The position numbers were made by a program, and so were the translations under genes. The notes beneath the pieces are model-generated. The model searched no databases and was not told where the DNA came from. It was given only the letters and a program-made list of their open reading frames with translations. A DNA stretch of 64,000 nucleotides from Lachnospiraceae bacterium (lineage in GTDB: Bacteria; Bacillota; Clostridia; Lachnospirales; Lachnospiraceae), in contig JAAWBT010000038.1 in the NCBI GenBank assembly GCA_022792835.1, forward strand, positions 1-64,000, given 5' to 3'. Shown here piece after piece: positions 34,351-43,709 of this stretch (the stretch's first letter is position 1; the number at the start of each line of letters is the position of its first letter).

Positions 34351-36647
34351 AGAAACGCCTCCTTAAGCACCTCGTCCATGGTTCCCACATATTTAATATC
34401 CATGCCGTCCACAATTTCTCTGGACAACTCCTGCACATTAGGCTCATTGGTTCCCGGCACCAGGACTGTGTGGATATCCGCCATCTTGGCTGCCAGAAGT
34501 TTTTCCTTTAGGCCTCCGATGGGAAGCACCCGTCCTCGCAGGGTCACCTCGCCGGTCATAGCCAGATCCGCCCGGACCTTCTTATTCGTAACCGCGGACA
34601 TCATGGCTGTCGCCATGGTGATTCCCGCGGAAGGGCCGTCCTTGGGCACCGCCCCCTCCGGAATGTGAACATGGATGTCATTTTTCTCGTAAATATCGCT
34701 ATCCACCTCATAGGCCGGACTGACGGAACGGACGTAGGACAGGGCCGCCTTGGCCGACTCCTTCATCACATCCCCCATCTGTCCTGTAAGCTGCAGCTTT
34801 CCATGGCCAGGAAGCAGATTGACTTCAATCTCCAGGGTGTCGCCGCCCACGCTGGTCCATGCCAGGCCCCGGACGATCCCCACTGCATCCTGTCCCACCG
34901 ATTTGTCGCTGCGGACCGGCTCTTTGCCCAGGTATTTTTCCAGATTCCCCTCAGTCACCTTGACCCGCTCTTTTTTTCCTTCCAGAAGCTCCTTGGCCGC
35001 CTTTCTGCAAAGCTGGCCCACCTTCCGCTCCAGACTGCGGACCCCCGCCTCCTTTGTATAGCTGTGGATGATTCTTCGAAGCGCCTTCCCGGAAACGGCG
35101 AACTGCTCCTCAAGAAGCCCGTTTTTCTCCCGCTGCTTTGGCACCAGATACCGCTCTGCAATGTGGTATTTCTCGTTTTCCGTATAGCTGCTGACCTCAA
35201 TGATCTCCATCCGGTCCAGAAGAGGCCTTGGAATAGTATCTGTGGTATTGGCCGTGGCCACAAACAGCACATTGGACAGGTCCAGAGGGAGCTCGATAAA
35301 ATGATCCCGGAATTTGTCATTCTGGGCGCTGTCTAAAATCTCCAAGAGCGCGGAAGAGGGATCTCCTTTGTAATCACTTCCCAGCTTATCCACCTCGTCA
35401 AGAAGCATAAGGGGGTTGGAGGTTCCGGCCTGCTTGAGAGCCGCCGCGATCCGTCCCGGCATGGCTCCCACATAAGTCCTTCTGTGGCCGCGGATCTCTG
35501 CCTCATCCCGGACGCCTCCCAGGCAGATGCGCACATACTTTTTCCCCAAAGCTCTGGCGATGGACTTTGCAATGGACGTTTTCCCGGTTCCCGGAGGTCC
35601 CACCAGGCAGATAATAGGGCTCTCGCCCTTTCCCGTCAGAGAACGGACTGCCAGAAATTCCATAATCCTCTCCTTGACCTTTTCCAGTCCGTAATGATCT
35701 TCCTCCAGGATTTCCTCCGCCCGGGCCAGCTCCTTGTTGTCTTTGGACATCTTATTCCAGGGAAGCTCCAAAAGCTGCTCAATATAATTGCGGCTCACAT
35801 AGGCCTCCTGGCTTCCCATGGGCATAGTCCTGTAACGGCCAATCTCTTTCTCAATCTTTTCCTTTACATCTTTCCCTGCTTTTAACTTCTTAAGCTGCTC
35901 CTCAAATCTGGCGGCATCAGACTGGATGGTATCTTCTCCAAGTTCCTCCCGGATCAGCTTCATCTGTTCCCTCAAGATGTATTCTCTCTGATTTTGATCC
36001 ACCCGGTCCCTGACTTTCTCCTGGAACATTCGTTTCAGCTTTCCGATCTCCACCTCTGTGGCCAGAATCTTTTCCACAAGCACATACCGCTCCGGCAGAG
36101 AAACTGTCTCCACAAGCTGCTGTTTGTTTTCCAGGCTGAAAGGAATATTGATGGCGATTTCATCCAGAAGCTCCTCCAGGCTTTCCATCTCTAAAAGCTC
36201 TGCAATGACGTCTCTGCTGAGGGAAAGGTTGACCTGGCCATACTGTTCCACATGTTCCTTAAGGACCCTGCACATGGCCTCCCTGGTCACATCGTCCGCC
36301 TCCAGGAAAGGTTCCGTGGGGCAGGGCTCTACTTCTGCCTGCAGATATCCGCCCCCGTCCTCCAGGTCACAGAGCCTGGCACGGAGAATCCCTTCCGTCA
36401 GAACCCTCACCATACCTCCGGGCAGCCTCAAAATCTGTTTAACGCTTCCAATGGTCCCCATCTCATAAAGGTCGTCCTGCCCCGGATCCTCGTCCTGCGC
36501 CGATTTCTGGGCCACAAGAAAAATCTTCTGGTCCCTCACCATGGCCTTTTCCAACGCCACAATTGACTTCTTCCTGCTGACATCAAAATGCACCACCATC
36601 TTGGGCAGCACGCACAAACCTCTCAATGCAATTGCAGGTATCGTCAT
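34347..36647 (-). CDS. lon: ATP-dependent protease Lon
   Basis: 766 residues: N-terminal substrate domain (1-200), coiled coil, AAA+ module with GPPGTGKTS and LLDEVDKL, and the C-terminal protease domain with the catalytic Ser in PKDGPSAG and a partner Lys about 43 residues later. Degrades misfolded and regulatory proteins. GAGGAGGAG ribosome site. Follows clpX with a hairpin between them. Confidence 0.97.
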   Translation of the reverse strand: MTIPAIALRGLCVLPKMVVHFDVSRKKSIVALEKAMVRDQKIFLVAQKSAQDEDPGQDDLYEMGTIGSVKQILRLPGGMVRVLTEGILRARLCDLEDGGGYLQAEVEPCPTEPFLEADDVTREAMCRVLKEHVEQYGQVNLSLSRDVIAELLEMESLEELLDEIAINIPFSLENKQQLVETVSLPERYVLVEKILATEVEIGKLKRMFQEKVRDRVDQNQREYILREQMKLIREELGEDTIQSDAARFEEQLKKLKAGKDVKEKIEKEIGRYRTMPMGSQEAYVSRNYIEQLLELPWNKMSKDNKELARAEEILEEDHYGLEKVKERIMEFLAVRSLTGKGESPIICLVGPPGTGKTSIAKSIARALGKKYVRICLGGVRDEAEIRGHRRTYVGAMPGRIAAALKQAGTSNPLMLLDEVDKLGSDYKGDPSSALLEILDSAQNDKFRDHFIELPLDLSNVLFVATANTTDTIPRPLLDRMEIIEVSSYTENEKYHIAERYLVPKQREKNGLLEEQFAVSGKALRRIIHSYTKEAGVRSLERKVGQLCRKAAKELLEGKKERVKVTEGNLEKYLGKEPVRSDKSVGQDAVGIVRGLAWTSVGGDTLEIEVNLLPGHGKLQLTGQMGDVMKESAKAALSYVRSVSPAYEVDSDIYEKNDIHVHIPEGAVPKDGPSAGITMATAMMSAVTNKKVRADLAMTGEVTLRGRVLPIGGLKEKLLAAKMADIHTVLVPGTNEPNVQELSREIVDGMDIKYVGTMDEVLKEAFL

Positions 36648-36673
36648 GTTGTCTCCTCCTCATACACATGTAT

Positions 36674-36696
36674 GGGGCGCCGCAAACTGCGGCCCC
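36674..36696 (-). other. hairpin between clpX and lon
   Basis: A GC-rich stem (GGGGCGCCGCA with TGCGGCCCCCC, 3-nt loop, one mismatch) lies in the 56-nt clpX-lon gap, without a T-run. It is more likely an mRNA processing or stability element than a terminator. Confidence 0.5.
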
Positions 36697-36703
36697 CCAA
36701 AAT

Positions 36704-37966
36704 TCAGGCTGTTTCATTCTTTCGTCTCTTCACTTCCGTACTCCGATAGGTAAACTTCGGTAAATCCAGCCCCTCCACCACATCTTTTGTGATCAGGCAG
36801 CGCCCGATACTTTCATCAGACGGAATATCATACATAATATCAGTCATAACCTTTTCCAGAATGGACCGAAGGCCTCTGGCGCCGATCTTGCGCTCCACAG
36901 CCCGCTCTGCAATGGTCTCCAGTGCGTCCTCCGAAAATTCCAGTTCCACGCCGTCCAGATCAAAGAGTCTCTTATACTGTTTCACAATGGCATTCTTGGG
37001 TTCCGTCAAAATGCGGACCAGCGCCGCCTTATCCAGAAGCTCCAGAGATTCTACCATGGGCACACGGCCGATAAACTCCGGAATCAGACCGAATTTGATC
37101 AGATCCTGAGGCAGCACCTGGGCCAAAAGCTCACTGATCTCCCGTTTGCTCGCATCCTTCAGGTTATTCTCAAAACCGATGGAACCGGCCCCCAGCCTGC
37201 TCTCAATCATCTGTTCCAATCCGTCAAATGCCCCGCCGCAGATGAACAGAATGTTGGTGGTATCAATCTGGTACATCTCCTGATGAGGATGCTTCCTGCC
37301 GCCCTGGGGCGGAACACTGGCCACCGTCCCCTCCAGAATCTTGAGAAGCGCCTGCTGCACACCCTCGCCGGACACGTCTCTGGTAATGGACACATTCTCT
37401 GACTTCTTCGTGATCTTATCAATTTCATCAATATAGATGATTCCATATTCTGCCCGGCTGATGTCATAATCTGCCGCCTGAATAATCTTCAACAGAATAT
37501 TCTCCACATCCTCGCCCACGTAGCCGGCCTCTGTCAGCGCCGTCGCATCGGCGATGGCAAAGGGCACATTTAAGATCCTGGCCATGGTCTGCGCGAGGAA
37601 GGTTTTCCCGGAACCAGTGGGGCCCAGAAGCAGAATATTGCTCTTTTGAACCTCCACGTCTGAATCATCCGGCGCTGTGATTCGTTTGTAATGATTATAC
37701 ACGGCCACGGAAAGCACCTTTTTTGCCCGGTCCTGCCCGATCACGTACTGATCCAGGTATTCCTTGATCTCCCTGGGCTTTAAAAGGTTGATTCCGTCGA
37801 TCCGATCATATGTCTCCCCTGTGGGCGTCTCCTCTGCGATCAGCTCCGCACACAGCTCCACACACTCGTCGCAGATATAAATGTCTTTTCCGCCCGCAAT
37901 CAGCTTTCTCACCTGTTCCTGGCTCTTTCCGCAGAAAGAACAGCGAACATCAAATTTTCCTGCCAT
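36704..37966 (-). CDS. clpX: ATP-dependent Clp protease ATP-binding subunit ClpX
   Basis: 420 residues. The N-terminal zinc domain has CSFC at 9-12 and CDEC about 18 residues later. Walker A GPTGSGKT, Walker [10 protein letters not shown] and the ClpP-docking IGF loop (here GSIGFENN) are present. Unfolds substrates for ClpP. Five bases separate it from clpP. Confidence 0.97.
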   Translation of the reverse strand: MAGKFDVRCSFCGKSQEQVRKLIAGGKDIYICDECVELCAELIAEETPTGETYDRIDGINLLKPREIKEYLDQYVIGQDRAKKVLSVAVYNHYKRITAPDDSDVEVQKSNILLLGPTGSGKTFLAQTMARILNVPFAIADATALTEAGYVGEDVENILLKIIQAADYDISRAEYGIIYIDEIDKITKKSENVSITRDVSGEGVQQALLKILEGTVASVPPQGGRKHPHQEMYQIDTTNILFICGGAFDGLEQMIESRLGAGSIGFENNLKDASKREISELLAQVLPQDLIKFGLIPEFIGRVPMVESLELLDKAALVRILTEPKNAIVKQYKRLFDLDGVELEFSEDALETIAERAVERKIGARGLRSILEKVMTDIMYDIPSDESIGRCLITKDVVEGLDLPKFTYRSTEVKRRKNETA

Positions 37967-37971
37967 CTGCC

Positions 37972-38559
37972 TTACCCCTGACGACTTTCGATTACCTGGT
38001 CAATGATACCGTACTCCATAGCCTCGGCAGCGCTCATATAATGGTCACGCTCTGTGTCCACTTCAATGACATCCAAAGGCTGTCCCGTATTCTCTGCCAG
38101 AATCTGGTTCATCTTCTTTCTTGTGGCAATAATCTTGTCCGCAACAATTTTAATGTCTGTTGCCTGTCCTTTTGCCCCGCCGGAAGGCTGGTGGATCATG
38201 ATCTCCGCATTGGGAAGGGCCATGCGCTTCCCCTTTGCCCCGCCGGCCAGAAGAAATGCCCCCATGCTGGCCGCCATGCCGATACAGATCGTAGAAACAT
38301 CGCACTTAATATAGTGCATGGTATCGTAGATCGCCATGCCGGCAGTGATAACCCCTCCCGGACTGTTGATATAAAGCTGGATATCCTTCCCGGGATCTTC
38401 TGACTCCAGAAAGAGGAGCTGTGCCACCACCAAGCTGGCAGTCACATCATTGACCTCCTCACCCAGAAAAATAATCCTGTCTTTTAACAGTCTGGAATAA
38501 ATATCGTAAGAACGCTCTCCTCTGCTTGTCGATTCAAGTACATAGGGAACTAAACTCAT
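37972..38559 (-). CDS. clpP: ATP-dependent Clp protease proteolytic subunit ClpP
   Basis: 195 residues from the ATG at 38559, seven bases after AGGAGG. Catalytic Ser in AASMGAFLL, His in MIHQPSGG and the Asp further on are present. Forms the 14-mer peptidase chamber used with ClpX. Lies between tig and clpX, the classic order. Confidence 0.97.
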   Translation of the reverse strand: MSLVPYVLESTSRGERSYDIYSRLLKDRIIFLGEEVNDVTASLVVAQLLFLESEDPGKDIQLYINSPGGVITAGMAIYDTMHYIKCDVSTICIGMAASMGAFLLAGGAKGKRMALPNAEIMIHQPSGGAKGQATDIKIVADKIIATRKKMNQILAENTGQPLDVIEVDTERDHYMSAAEAMEYGIIDQVIESRQG

Positions 38560-38581
38560 GCAAATGCCTCCTGTCACATAA

Positions 38582-39868
38582 TCAGACTTCTTTTGCTTCC
38601 GCTACAATCAGATCAACTGCCTTCTGGACTGCCAAGTCAGTCTTCATCTGCTTCACTTCCGCATCTCCCATCCATTTCTTAAGCTGGTCAGGCTCCATCT
38701 TATAAGCCTTTGCCATCTCTTCCATCTCTTTGTCAAGCTCTTCGTCAGATACCTGGATATCCTCAGCCTTTGCGACTGCTTCCAGAGTCAGACGGACTTC
38801 AATTCTCTTCTTCGCCTGTTCTTCCATCTGGGCTTCCATCTGCTCTCTGGTGGTCCCGGTATACTGCATATACTGGTCCATAGTAAGTCCCTGGCCCTGC
38901 ATTCTCTGGGCAAACTCATTGACCATATTGGAGGCCTGACTCTTAATCATTGCTTCCGGAATCTCCATGGAGGCATTCTCCACGGCCTTCTGCACCGCTT
39001 CATCCTCTTTGGCCCGCTTTGCTTCCGCTTCCTTCCGCTCTTTTAATTTGTCAGCGACCTCTTTCTTATATTCCTCCAGAGTCTCAAACTCAGATACCTC
39101 GCCGGCAAACTCATCGTCGATCTTGGGCAGCTCTTTTGCCTTGATCTCCTTGATGGTCACCTTGAACATGGCCTCCTTCCCCTCCAGCTCTTTCGCCTGA
39201 TAAGGGGTCGGGAAGGTCACGTTTACCTCCACCTCTTCTCCTGTATTCTTGCCGATCAGCTGATCCTCAAAGCCGGGGATAAACTGTCCGGAACCGATCA
39301 CCAGCGGATAATCTTCTCCCTTTCCGCCTTCAAACGCCTCGCCGCCGCAGAAGCCCTCAAAGTCGATCACTGCCGTATCATCCTTCTGTACAGGCCTGTC
39401 TTCCACCGTCACCACTGTGGCGTTCTTTTCCTGCTCCTTCTTAATCTCCTCCATCACGTCATCGTCCGTGACAAAGGTCTCCTGCTTTGCCACCTCGAGG
39501 CCCTTATATTCGCCAAGAGTCACCTCCGGCTTCACCGCCACCTCAGCAGTAAAGATCATGGACTTTCCCGCCTCGATCTGAACCACGTCGATTTCCGGGC
39601 GGGATACAATCTCAAGACCGCTCTCTGTGACAGCCTTCTCGTAAGCTTCCGGAATCATTGCATTGACTGCATCCTCATAAAAAACACCCACGCCATACAT
39701 CTTCTCAATCATCTTCTGGGGCACCTTACCCCGACGAAAACCGGGAACACTGAATCTGCTTTTATTCTTCTGATACGCTCCCTGAATCGCCTTTGTGACT
39801 TCCTCGGCCGGCACTTCGATCGTCAGCTTTGCCATGTTCTTCTCTAAATTCTCTACCTGTACACTCAT
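38582..39868 (-). CDS. tig: trigger factor
   Basis: 428 residues from the ATG at 39868. The ribosome-binding signature is FRRGKVPQ (GFRRGKVP), followed by a FKBP-type prolyl isomerase domain (about 150-240) and a helical C-terminal arm domain. Chaperone at the ribosome exit tunnel. First gene of tig-clpP-clpX-lon-ysxC. Confidence 0.96.
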   Translation of the reverse strand: MSVQVENLEKNMAKLTIEVPAEEVTKAIQGAYQKNKSRFSVPGFRRGKVPQKMIEKMYGVGVFYEDAVNAMIPEAYEKAVTESGLEIVSRPEIDVVQIEAGKSMIFTAEVAVKPEVTLGEYKGLEVAKQETFVTDDDVMEEIKKEQEKNATVVTVEDRPVQKDDTAVIDFEGFCGGEAFEGGKGEDYPLVIGSGQFIPGFEDQLIGKNTGEEVEVNVTFPTPYQAKELEGKEAMFKVTIKEIKAKELPKIDDEFAGEVSEFETLEEYKKEVADKLKERKEAEAKRAKEDEAVQKAVENASMEIPEAMIKSQASNMVNEFAQRMQGQGLTMDQYMQYTGTTREQMEAQMEEQAKKRIEVRLTLEAVAKAEDIQVSDEELDKEMEEMAKAYKMEPDQLKKWMGDAEVKQMKTDLAVQKAVDLIVAEAKEV

Positions 39869-40046
39869 TGTCTGTGTATTCCTCCTACATATTATATATG
39901 ATCGAACAGAAAAGAATTCTTCCCTGCCCGCTGTGCGGCGCAAGATGCAAACTGATTTTCCTATGCGCCCCTGCACAACATAAACGCTGCCGCCAGTCGA
40001 CAGTTACTCTTTTCCTCACTCTGTAACTATAATCCGGCAAATTACA

Positions 40047-40076
40047 ATTATAGCATAATCCTCTGGCAATTGCCAG
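40047..40076 (-). promoter_or_regulatory. promoter of the tig-clpP-clpX-lon-ysxC operon with a 14-bp palindrome
   Basis: Minus strand: -10 TATAAT (40047-40052), with CTGGCAATTGCCAG (40063-40076), a perfect 14-bp palindrome, covering the -35 position (best match CTGGCA, 18-nt spacing). The start codon is about 180 nt downstream. The palindrome is neither a CIRCE element nor a CtsR heptad repeat, so the operator, if real, belongs to another regulator. Confidence 0.55.
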
Positions 40077-40118
40077 CATTTTTTGTACTTTTCCTTGTGT
40101 TGTAAAAGCCGTTTCAGC

Positions 40119-40649
40119 TTACGAATTTCCTGAAACCCCGGCGGCCCGCCACAGCTCCACCAGCCGCTCCAGAGAACAGGCCGCATTGGCCGGACTGGTG
40201 GAGGGAAGCTTCACAGCCGCCCTACCTGTCTTTTCCTTTACATATTTTTGGTACAATCTGTATGCCGTTCCCCCGTTGCAGAAAATCTGGCAAATGTCTG
40301 CTGCCTCAAGAATCGGCGACAGATCGTTGGGCACAGCATTTCGGATGCTCTGATCGCTGGAACCTCTGATCTCACAGCTTGCAATCACGTCCCACACTGC
40401 AATCTTGTGGGCCAGAAGGAACGCCCGCTTTTCCTCAAGAGTCCCCGGCACAATCGCGCCGGCGGCGAAGCCCTTTTCTCCGCCCCCAAAAAGCGCTGCC
40501 AGCACCCTCCAGAAACGGTTCTGGGGATGACCGTAAAAGAAACGGACCTCCCTGGATTTCACTGAAGGAAAACTCCCTAGAATCAAGATTCTGGAATGCT
40601 CATCATAAACCGGTGAAATTTCGTGCCGCAGGGATATCAGCCCTTCCAT
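40119..40649 (-). CDS. uracil-DNA-glycosylase superfamily protein, DNA-deoxyinosine glycosylase type
   Basis: 176 residues from the ATG at 40649, which lies 1 nt after the nitroreductase stop (TGATATG); a longer frame exists but has no ribosome site. LILGSFPSVKSRE and GHPQNRFWRVLAALFG form the active-site loop of the MUG/HDG-like group, and STSPANA the C-terminal loop. Removes deaminated bases such as hypoxanthine or uracil from DNA. Co-transcribed with the nitroreductase. Confidence 0.88.
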   Translation of the reverse strand: MEGLISLRHEISPVYDEHSRILILGSFPSVKSREVRFFYGHPQNRFWRVLAALFGGGEKGFAAGAIVPGTLEEKRAFLLAHKIAVWDVIASCEIRGSSDQSIRNAVPNDLSPILEAADICQIFCNGGTAYRLYQKYVKEKTGRAAVKLPSTSPANAACSLERLVELWRAAGVSGNS

Positions 40650-40650
40650 A

Positions 40651-41175
40651 TCACCCTTCGTCCCAGATGACATAGCCCTCTTTTTTGGCTTTCGTCTCCG
40701 GGTAGGCACCTTCTCCGTAACCGATCACACAGTGGCCGATTCCCTCGTAATTTTCATTTAACCCCCATTTCTCCAAAAGCTTCTTTCCCTCACTGGAAGA
40801 AAAGACCTCCTTCGCCCGGTGGATCCAGCATGCTCCAAGCCCCAGAGCGTGGGCCCCGTTCAAAAGGTTCCCCATGACCAGGCTTCCGTCATACTGATAT
40901 GTGGGAACCGTCTTATCCGCCAGCACCACAATCACTGTGGGAGCCCCGTAAAAAGGATCCGAAGATACTCCCATAACGGCGGCATTCATGGCTGACAGCT
41001 TTTTCACTGTCTCTGGCTCCTGAACCACCACCATCGCCGCCGCCTGACGGTTCATGCCGCTTGGCGCATTCATTCCCGCCTCCAGTACCTGGATCAGTTC
41101 ATTTTTCGTAATCTGCTCCGGCTTATATTTTTTTATGCTTCTCCTGGTTTTTAAATCCTGTATGGTTTCTTTCAT
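40651..41175 (-). CDS. nitroreductase family protein
   Basis: 174 residues from the ATG at 41175 (AGGAGG upstream), a short single-domain FMN enzyme. RRSIKKYKPEQI is the N-terminal FMN-phosphate-binding pattern of the family, and GACWIHRAKEVF lies in the substrate-side loop. NAD(P)H-dependent reduction of quinones or nitro compounds is typical; the natural substrate is unknown. Confidence 0.9.
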   Translation of the reverse strand: MKETIQDLKTRRSIKKYKPEQITKNELIQVLEAGMNAPSGMNRQAAAMVVVQEPETVKKLSAMNAAVMGVSSDPFYGAPTVIVVLADKTVPTYQYDGSLVMGNLLNGAHALGLGACWIHRAKEVFSSSEGKKLLEKWGLNENYEGIGHCVIGYGEGAYPETKAKKEGYVIWDEG

Positions 41176-41215
41176 AATCGTCAAAACCTCCTGATTTATT
41201 TTTGTCACTTACTAT

Positions 41216-41244
41216 AGTATAACACATACCTGAAAGATTTTCAT
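41216..41244 (-). promoter_or_regulatory. promoter of nitroreductase-glycosylase operon
   Basis: Minus strand: -35 ATGAAA (41239-41244), 17-nt spacer, -10 TATACT (41216-41221). Its -35 touches that of the divergent DUF4190 promoter. Confidence 0.5.
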
Positions 41245-41272
41245 TGTGTTTTATCCTGCTCTGACTTATAAT
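41244..41272 (+). promoter_or_regulatory. promoter of the DUF4190 gene
   Basis: -35 TTGTGT (41244-41249), 17-nt spacer, perfect -10 TATAAT (41267-41272), 36 nt before the start codon. Confidence 0.6.
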
Positions 41273-41307
41273 AAGAAGAACAGCATCCGAAAGAAAGGCG
41301 GTTTTTT

Positions 41308-41823
41308 ATGGATTACAACACAGATCCTTCCGAAAACGAACAGGCTGCAGACTTCTGTGACGAACCGGCCGGGAAAACCGAGAGTGAAACGCAGGCCAAT
41401 GAGACGCAGACCGGGCATCGGCCTTATATGGATTACAAACCTTTTGAGCAGAGCGCTTATGAGTCTGAGCCTGACAGGCAAAATCCTTACCGGCAGAATC
41501 CTTATGAGCAGAACCCCTACTGGAAAAAGCCCTATGAACCGGAGAATGGAGCAGGCGCCGGGCAGACTGGCTTTGCCATCGCATCCCTGATCCTTGGCAT
41601 CATCGCCCTGTGTAGCTGCTGTCTTCCTGTTGTCACAGTTCCACTGGGAATTTTAGCGGTAGTTTTTGCAGTCCCGGGCATGAGGTCCATCAACCGGGGG
41701 ATCGCCATCGCCGGTCTGGTCCTTGGTATCATTGCCCTGGTGCTCGGAAGCATGATGCTCATCATTCTTCTTTTGTCGGCAGGCGGCGGCTCTCACCACT
41801 CGTGGTTTTGGGGGATGTACTGA
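41308..41823 (+). CDS. DUF4190 membrane protein with Asn-Pro-Tyr repeats
   Basis: 171 residues. Residues 1-85 are polar and disordered with a run of NPY repeats (QNPYRQNPYEQNPYWKKPY). Two hydrophobic hairpin segments follow (about 92-118 and 128-157), starting GFAIASLILGIIALCSCC, the DUF4190 pattern, with a short GGGSHH tail. Probably a small membrane protein whose tail binds partners or the membrane surface. AAAGGCGG precedes the ATG. Function unknown. Confidence 0.8.
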   Translation: MDYNTDPSENEQAADFCDEPAGKTESETQANETQTGHRPYMDYKPFEQSAYESEPDRQNPYRQNPYEQNPYWKKPYEPENGAGAGQTGFAIASLILGIIALCSCCLPVVTVPLGILAVVFAVPGMRSINRGIAIAGLVLGIIALVLGSMMLIILLLSAGGGSHHSWFWGMY

Positions 41824-41856
41824 TTCTGTATAATACGGAAAGAAGGAGGCACATTT

Positions 41857-42702
41857 TTGAACAAAGAACTGAAATACGCCATACTGATCGATGCAGATAA
41901 CATTTCAGAAAAGTACATTAAGATCATATTAGATGAAGCTGCAAACAACGGCATCGCCACTTATAAACGGATCTACGGGGACTGGACCAATCCTCAGCTC
42001 ACCTCCTGGAAACGGGTCCTTCTGGACAATTCCATCATCCCCATCCAGCAGTACGGATACACAACCGGCAAAAGTTCCACCGATTCTGCCATGATCATCG
42101 ATGCCATGGACATCCTCTATTCCGGAACTGTGGACGGCTTTTGTCTTGCCTCCTCGGACAGCGATTTTACCAGGCTGGCAGCAAGACTGCGGGAATCCGG
42201 TATGCAGGTTATCGGTATGGGAGAAAGCAAGACTCCGAAACCTTTTATCTCTGCCTGCAACCAGTTTAAATATCTGGATATCCTCTTTTCCAACAAAACA
42301 GATTCGGAAAAAGACGAGGCGGAAGTAGAAAAGGAAGCTGAGATGCCTACCGACTCGGAGAAAGCGCCCGCTGCCTCCAAGAAAGGAAAAGCGGTGTCTG
42401 CCAAACGGACCAAGCAAAAGCAGAAGGAGCCGGAGCCTCAGACCAATCTGAAAATGATCAAAAAAGCGATGCTGACTCTCGTGGAGGAGTGCTCTGACGA
42501 CGACGGCTGGATTTTTTCTGCGGAGCTTGGAAACCAGCTTGCCAAACGGTTTCCGGATTTTGACGTGAGGAATTTCGGTTTCTCCAAATTCACTCCTTTC
42601 ATCAATTCCCTTGGTCTTTTTGATGTAAAACGGAATCAGGCCGGCGGGAACAGCAACGTAAAGCTTGTGTACTTCAAGCTCAAAGACCAGGAAAAGAAGT
42701 GA
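41857..42702 (+). CDS. NYN-domain (LabA/DUF88) protein with C-terminal LOTUS/OST-HTH-like domain
   Basis: 281 residues with a TTG start seven bases after AAGGAGG. The N-terminal PIN-like NYN domain (1-145) carries the acidic residues ILIDADN, DSAMIIDAMD and SSDSDF expected of a metal-dependent ribonuclease. Residues 148-190 are Lys/Glu-rich. The C-terminal 90 residues (LTLVEECSDDDGWIFSAELGNQLAKRFPDFD...GFSKFTPFI) match the LOTUS/OST-HTH RNA-binding pattern. Likely an RNA-processing or decay enzyme. Confidence 0.88.
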   Translation: MNKELKYAILIDADNISEKYIKIILDEAANNGIATYKRIYGDWTNPQLTSWKRVLLDNSIIPIQQYGYTTGKSSTDSAMIIDAMDILYSGTVDGFCLASSDSDFTRLAARLRESGMQVIGMGESKTPKPFISACNQFKYLDILFSNKTDSEKDEAEVEKEAEMPTDSEKAPAASKKGKAVSAKRTKQKQKEPEPQTNLKMIKKAMLTLVEECSDDDGWIFSAELGNQLAKRFPDFDVRNFGFSKFTPFINSLGLFDVKRNQAGGNSNVKLVYFKLKDQEKK

Positions 42703-42803
42703 CTGCCGCGTTTTTTTGCAAAATATCCTTGCTCTTTGCTTTAAAATCTGGTATCTATATGGTATTGTATCCACATTCATTTCATACATAGCGAGGTATA
42801 ATT

Positions 42804-43664
42804 ATGAAACCCATTAAAGAAGGAAAGGTCCGCGAAATTTATGAAAACGGCGACAGTCTGATCATGGTTGCCACGGACCGGATCAGCTGCTTTGACGTGA
42901 TCTTAAACAATACGGTCACCAAAAAAGGAACTGTTCTGACTCAGATGTCTAGGTTCTGGTTTGATATGACAAAGGACATTCTTCCCAATCATATGATTTC
43001 CACAGACGTGAAGGACATGCCTGAATTTTTCAGGCAGCCTGCCTTTGACGGAAACAGCATGATGTGCAAAAAGCTCCAGATGCTCCCTCTGGAATGCATT
43101 GTCCGCGGCTACATCACCGGAAGCGGCTGGGCCAGCTATCAGAAAGACGGCACAGTATGCGGCATCCGGCTGCCAGAGGGCCTCAAGGAATCGGACAAGC
43201 TCCCTGAGCCCATTTACACGCCTTCCACCAAGGCAGAAATCGGCGACCACGACGAAAACATTTCTTACGAGCAGAGTATCGCTCACCTGGAGAAATATTT
43301 CCCCGGAAAGGGTGAGGAATACGCAAAAAAACTGCGGGACTGCACTCTGGCCCTCTACAAAAAGTGCGCTGATTATGCTCTGACCCGCGGTATCATCATT
43401 GCAGACACCAAATTCGAGTTTGGACTTGATGAAAACGGAACGATTGTCCTGGGCGATGAGATGCTGACGCCGGACAGCTCCCGCTTCTGGCCCGCCGACG
43501 GCTATGAGGCCGGACACAGCCAGCCCTCTTTCGACAAACAGTTTGCCCGCGACTGGCTGAAAGCCAATCCCGGGAATGACTGGACGCTTCCCGATGAGAT
43601 CGTGGAAAAGACCATCGGAAAATATCTGCAGGCTTTTGAAATGCTGACAGGAAAGCCGCTGTAG
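42804..43664 (+). CDS. purC: SAICAR synthase (phosphoribosylaminoimidazole-succinocarboxamide synthase)
   Basis: 286 residues, the longer PurC form. EGKVREIYE at the N-terminus (ATP-binding), LECIVRGYITGSGW and GIIIADTKFEFG are signatures. Joins CAIR and aspartate in de novo purine synthesis. It is alone here, about 15 kb from purL, so the pathway genes are scattered. Confidence 0.96.
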   Translation: MKPIKEGKVREIYENGDSLIMVATDRISCFDVILNNTVTKKGTVLTQMSRFWFDMTKDILPNHMISTDVKDMPEFFRQPAFDGNSMMCKKLQMLPLECIVRGYITGSGWASYQKDGTVCGIRLPEGLKESDKLPEPIYTPSTKAEIGDHDENISYEQSIAHLEKYFPGKGEEYAKKLRDCTLALYKKCADYALTRGIIIADTKFEFGLDENGTIVLGDEMLTPDSSRFWPADGYEAGHSQPSFDKQFARDWLKANPGNDWTLPDEIVEKTIGKYLQAFEMLTGKPL

Positions 43665-43675
43665 AAATCATGAAA

Positions 43676-43703
43676 GCCGGGAAAAATTTTCCCGGCTCTT
43701 CTT
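43676..43703. terminator. bidirectional terminator between purC and the LCP gene
   Basis: GCCGGGAAAA-A-TTTTCCCGGC (43676-43696) is an almost perfect 21-nt palindrome between convergent genes, followed on the plus strand by TCTTCTTT and on the minus strand by a weaker TTTCATGATTTC. Confidence 0.75.
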
Positions 43704-43709
43704 TCATCC

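Noticed and set aside
41460-41540. Tandem repeat in the DUF4190 gene as a DNA repeat element
   Set aside because: The repetition is explained by the in-frame NPY protein repeats.
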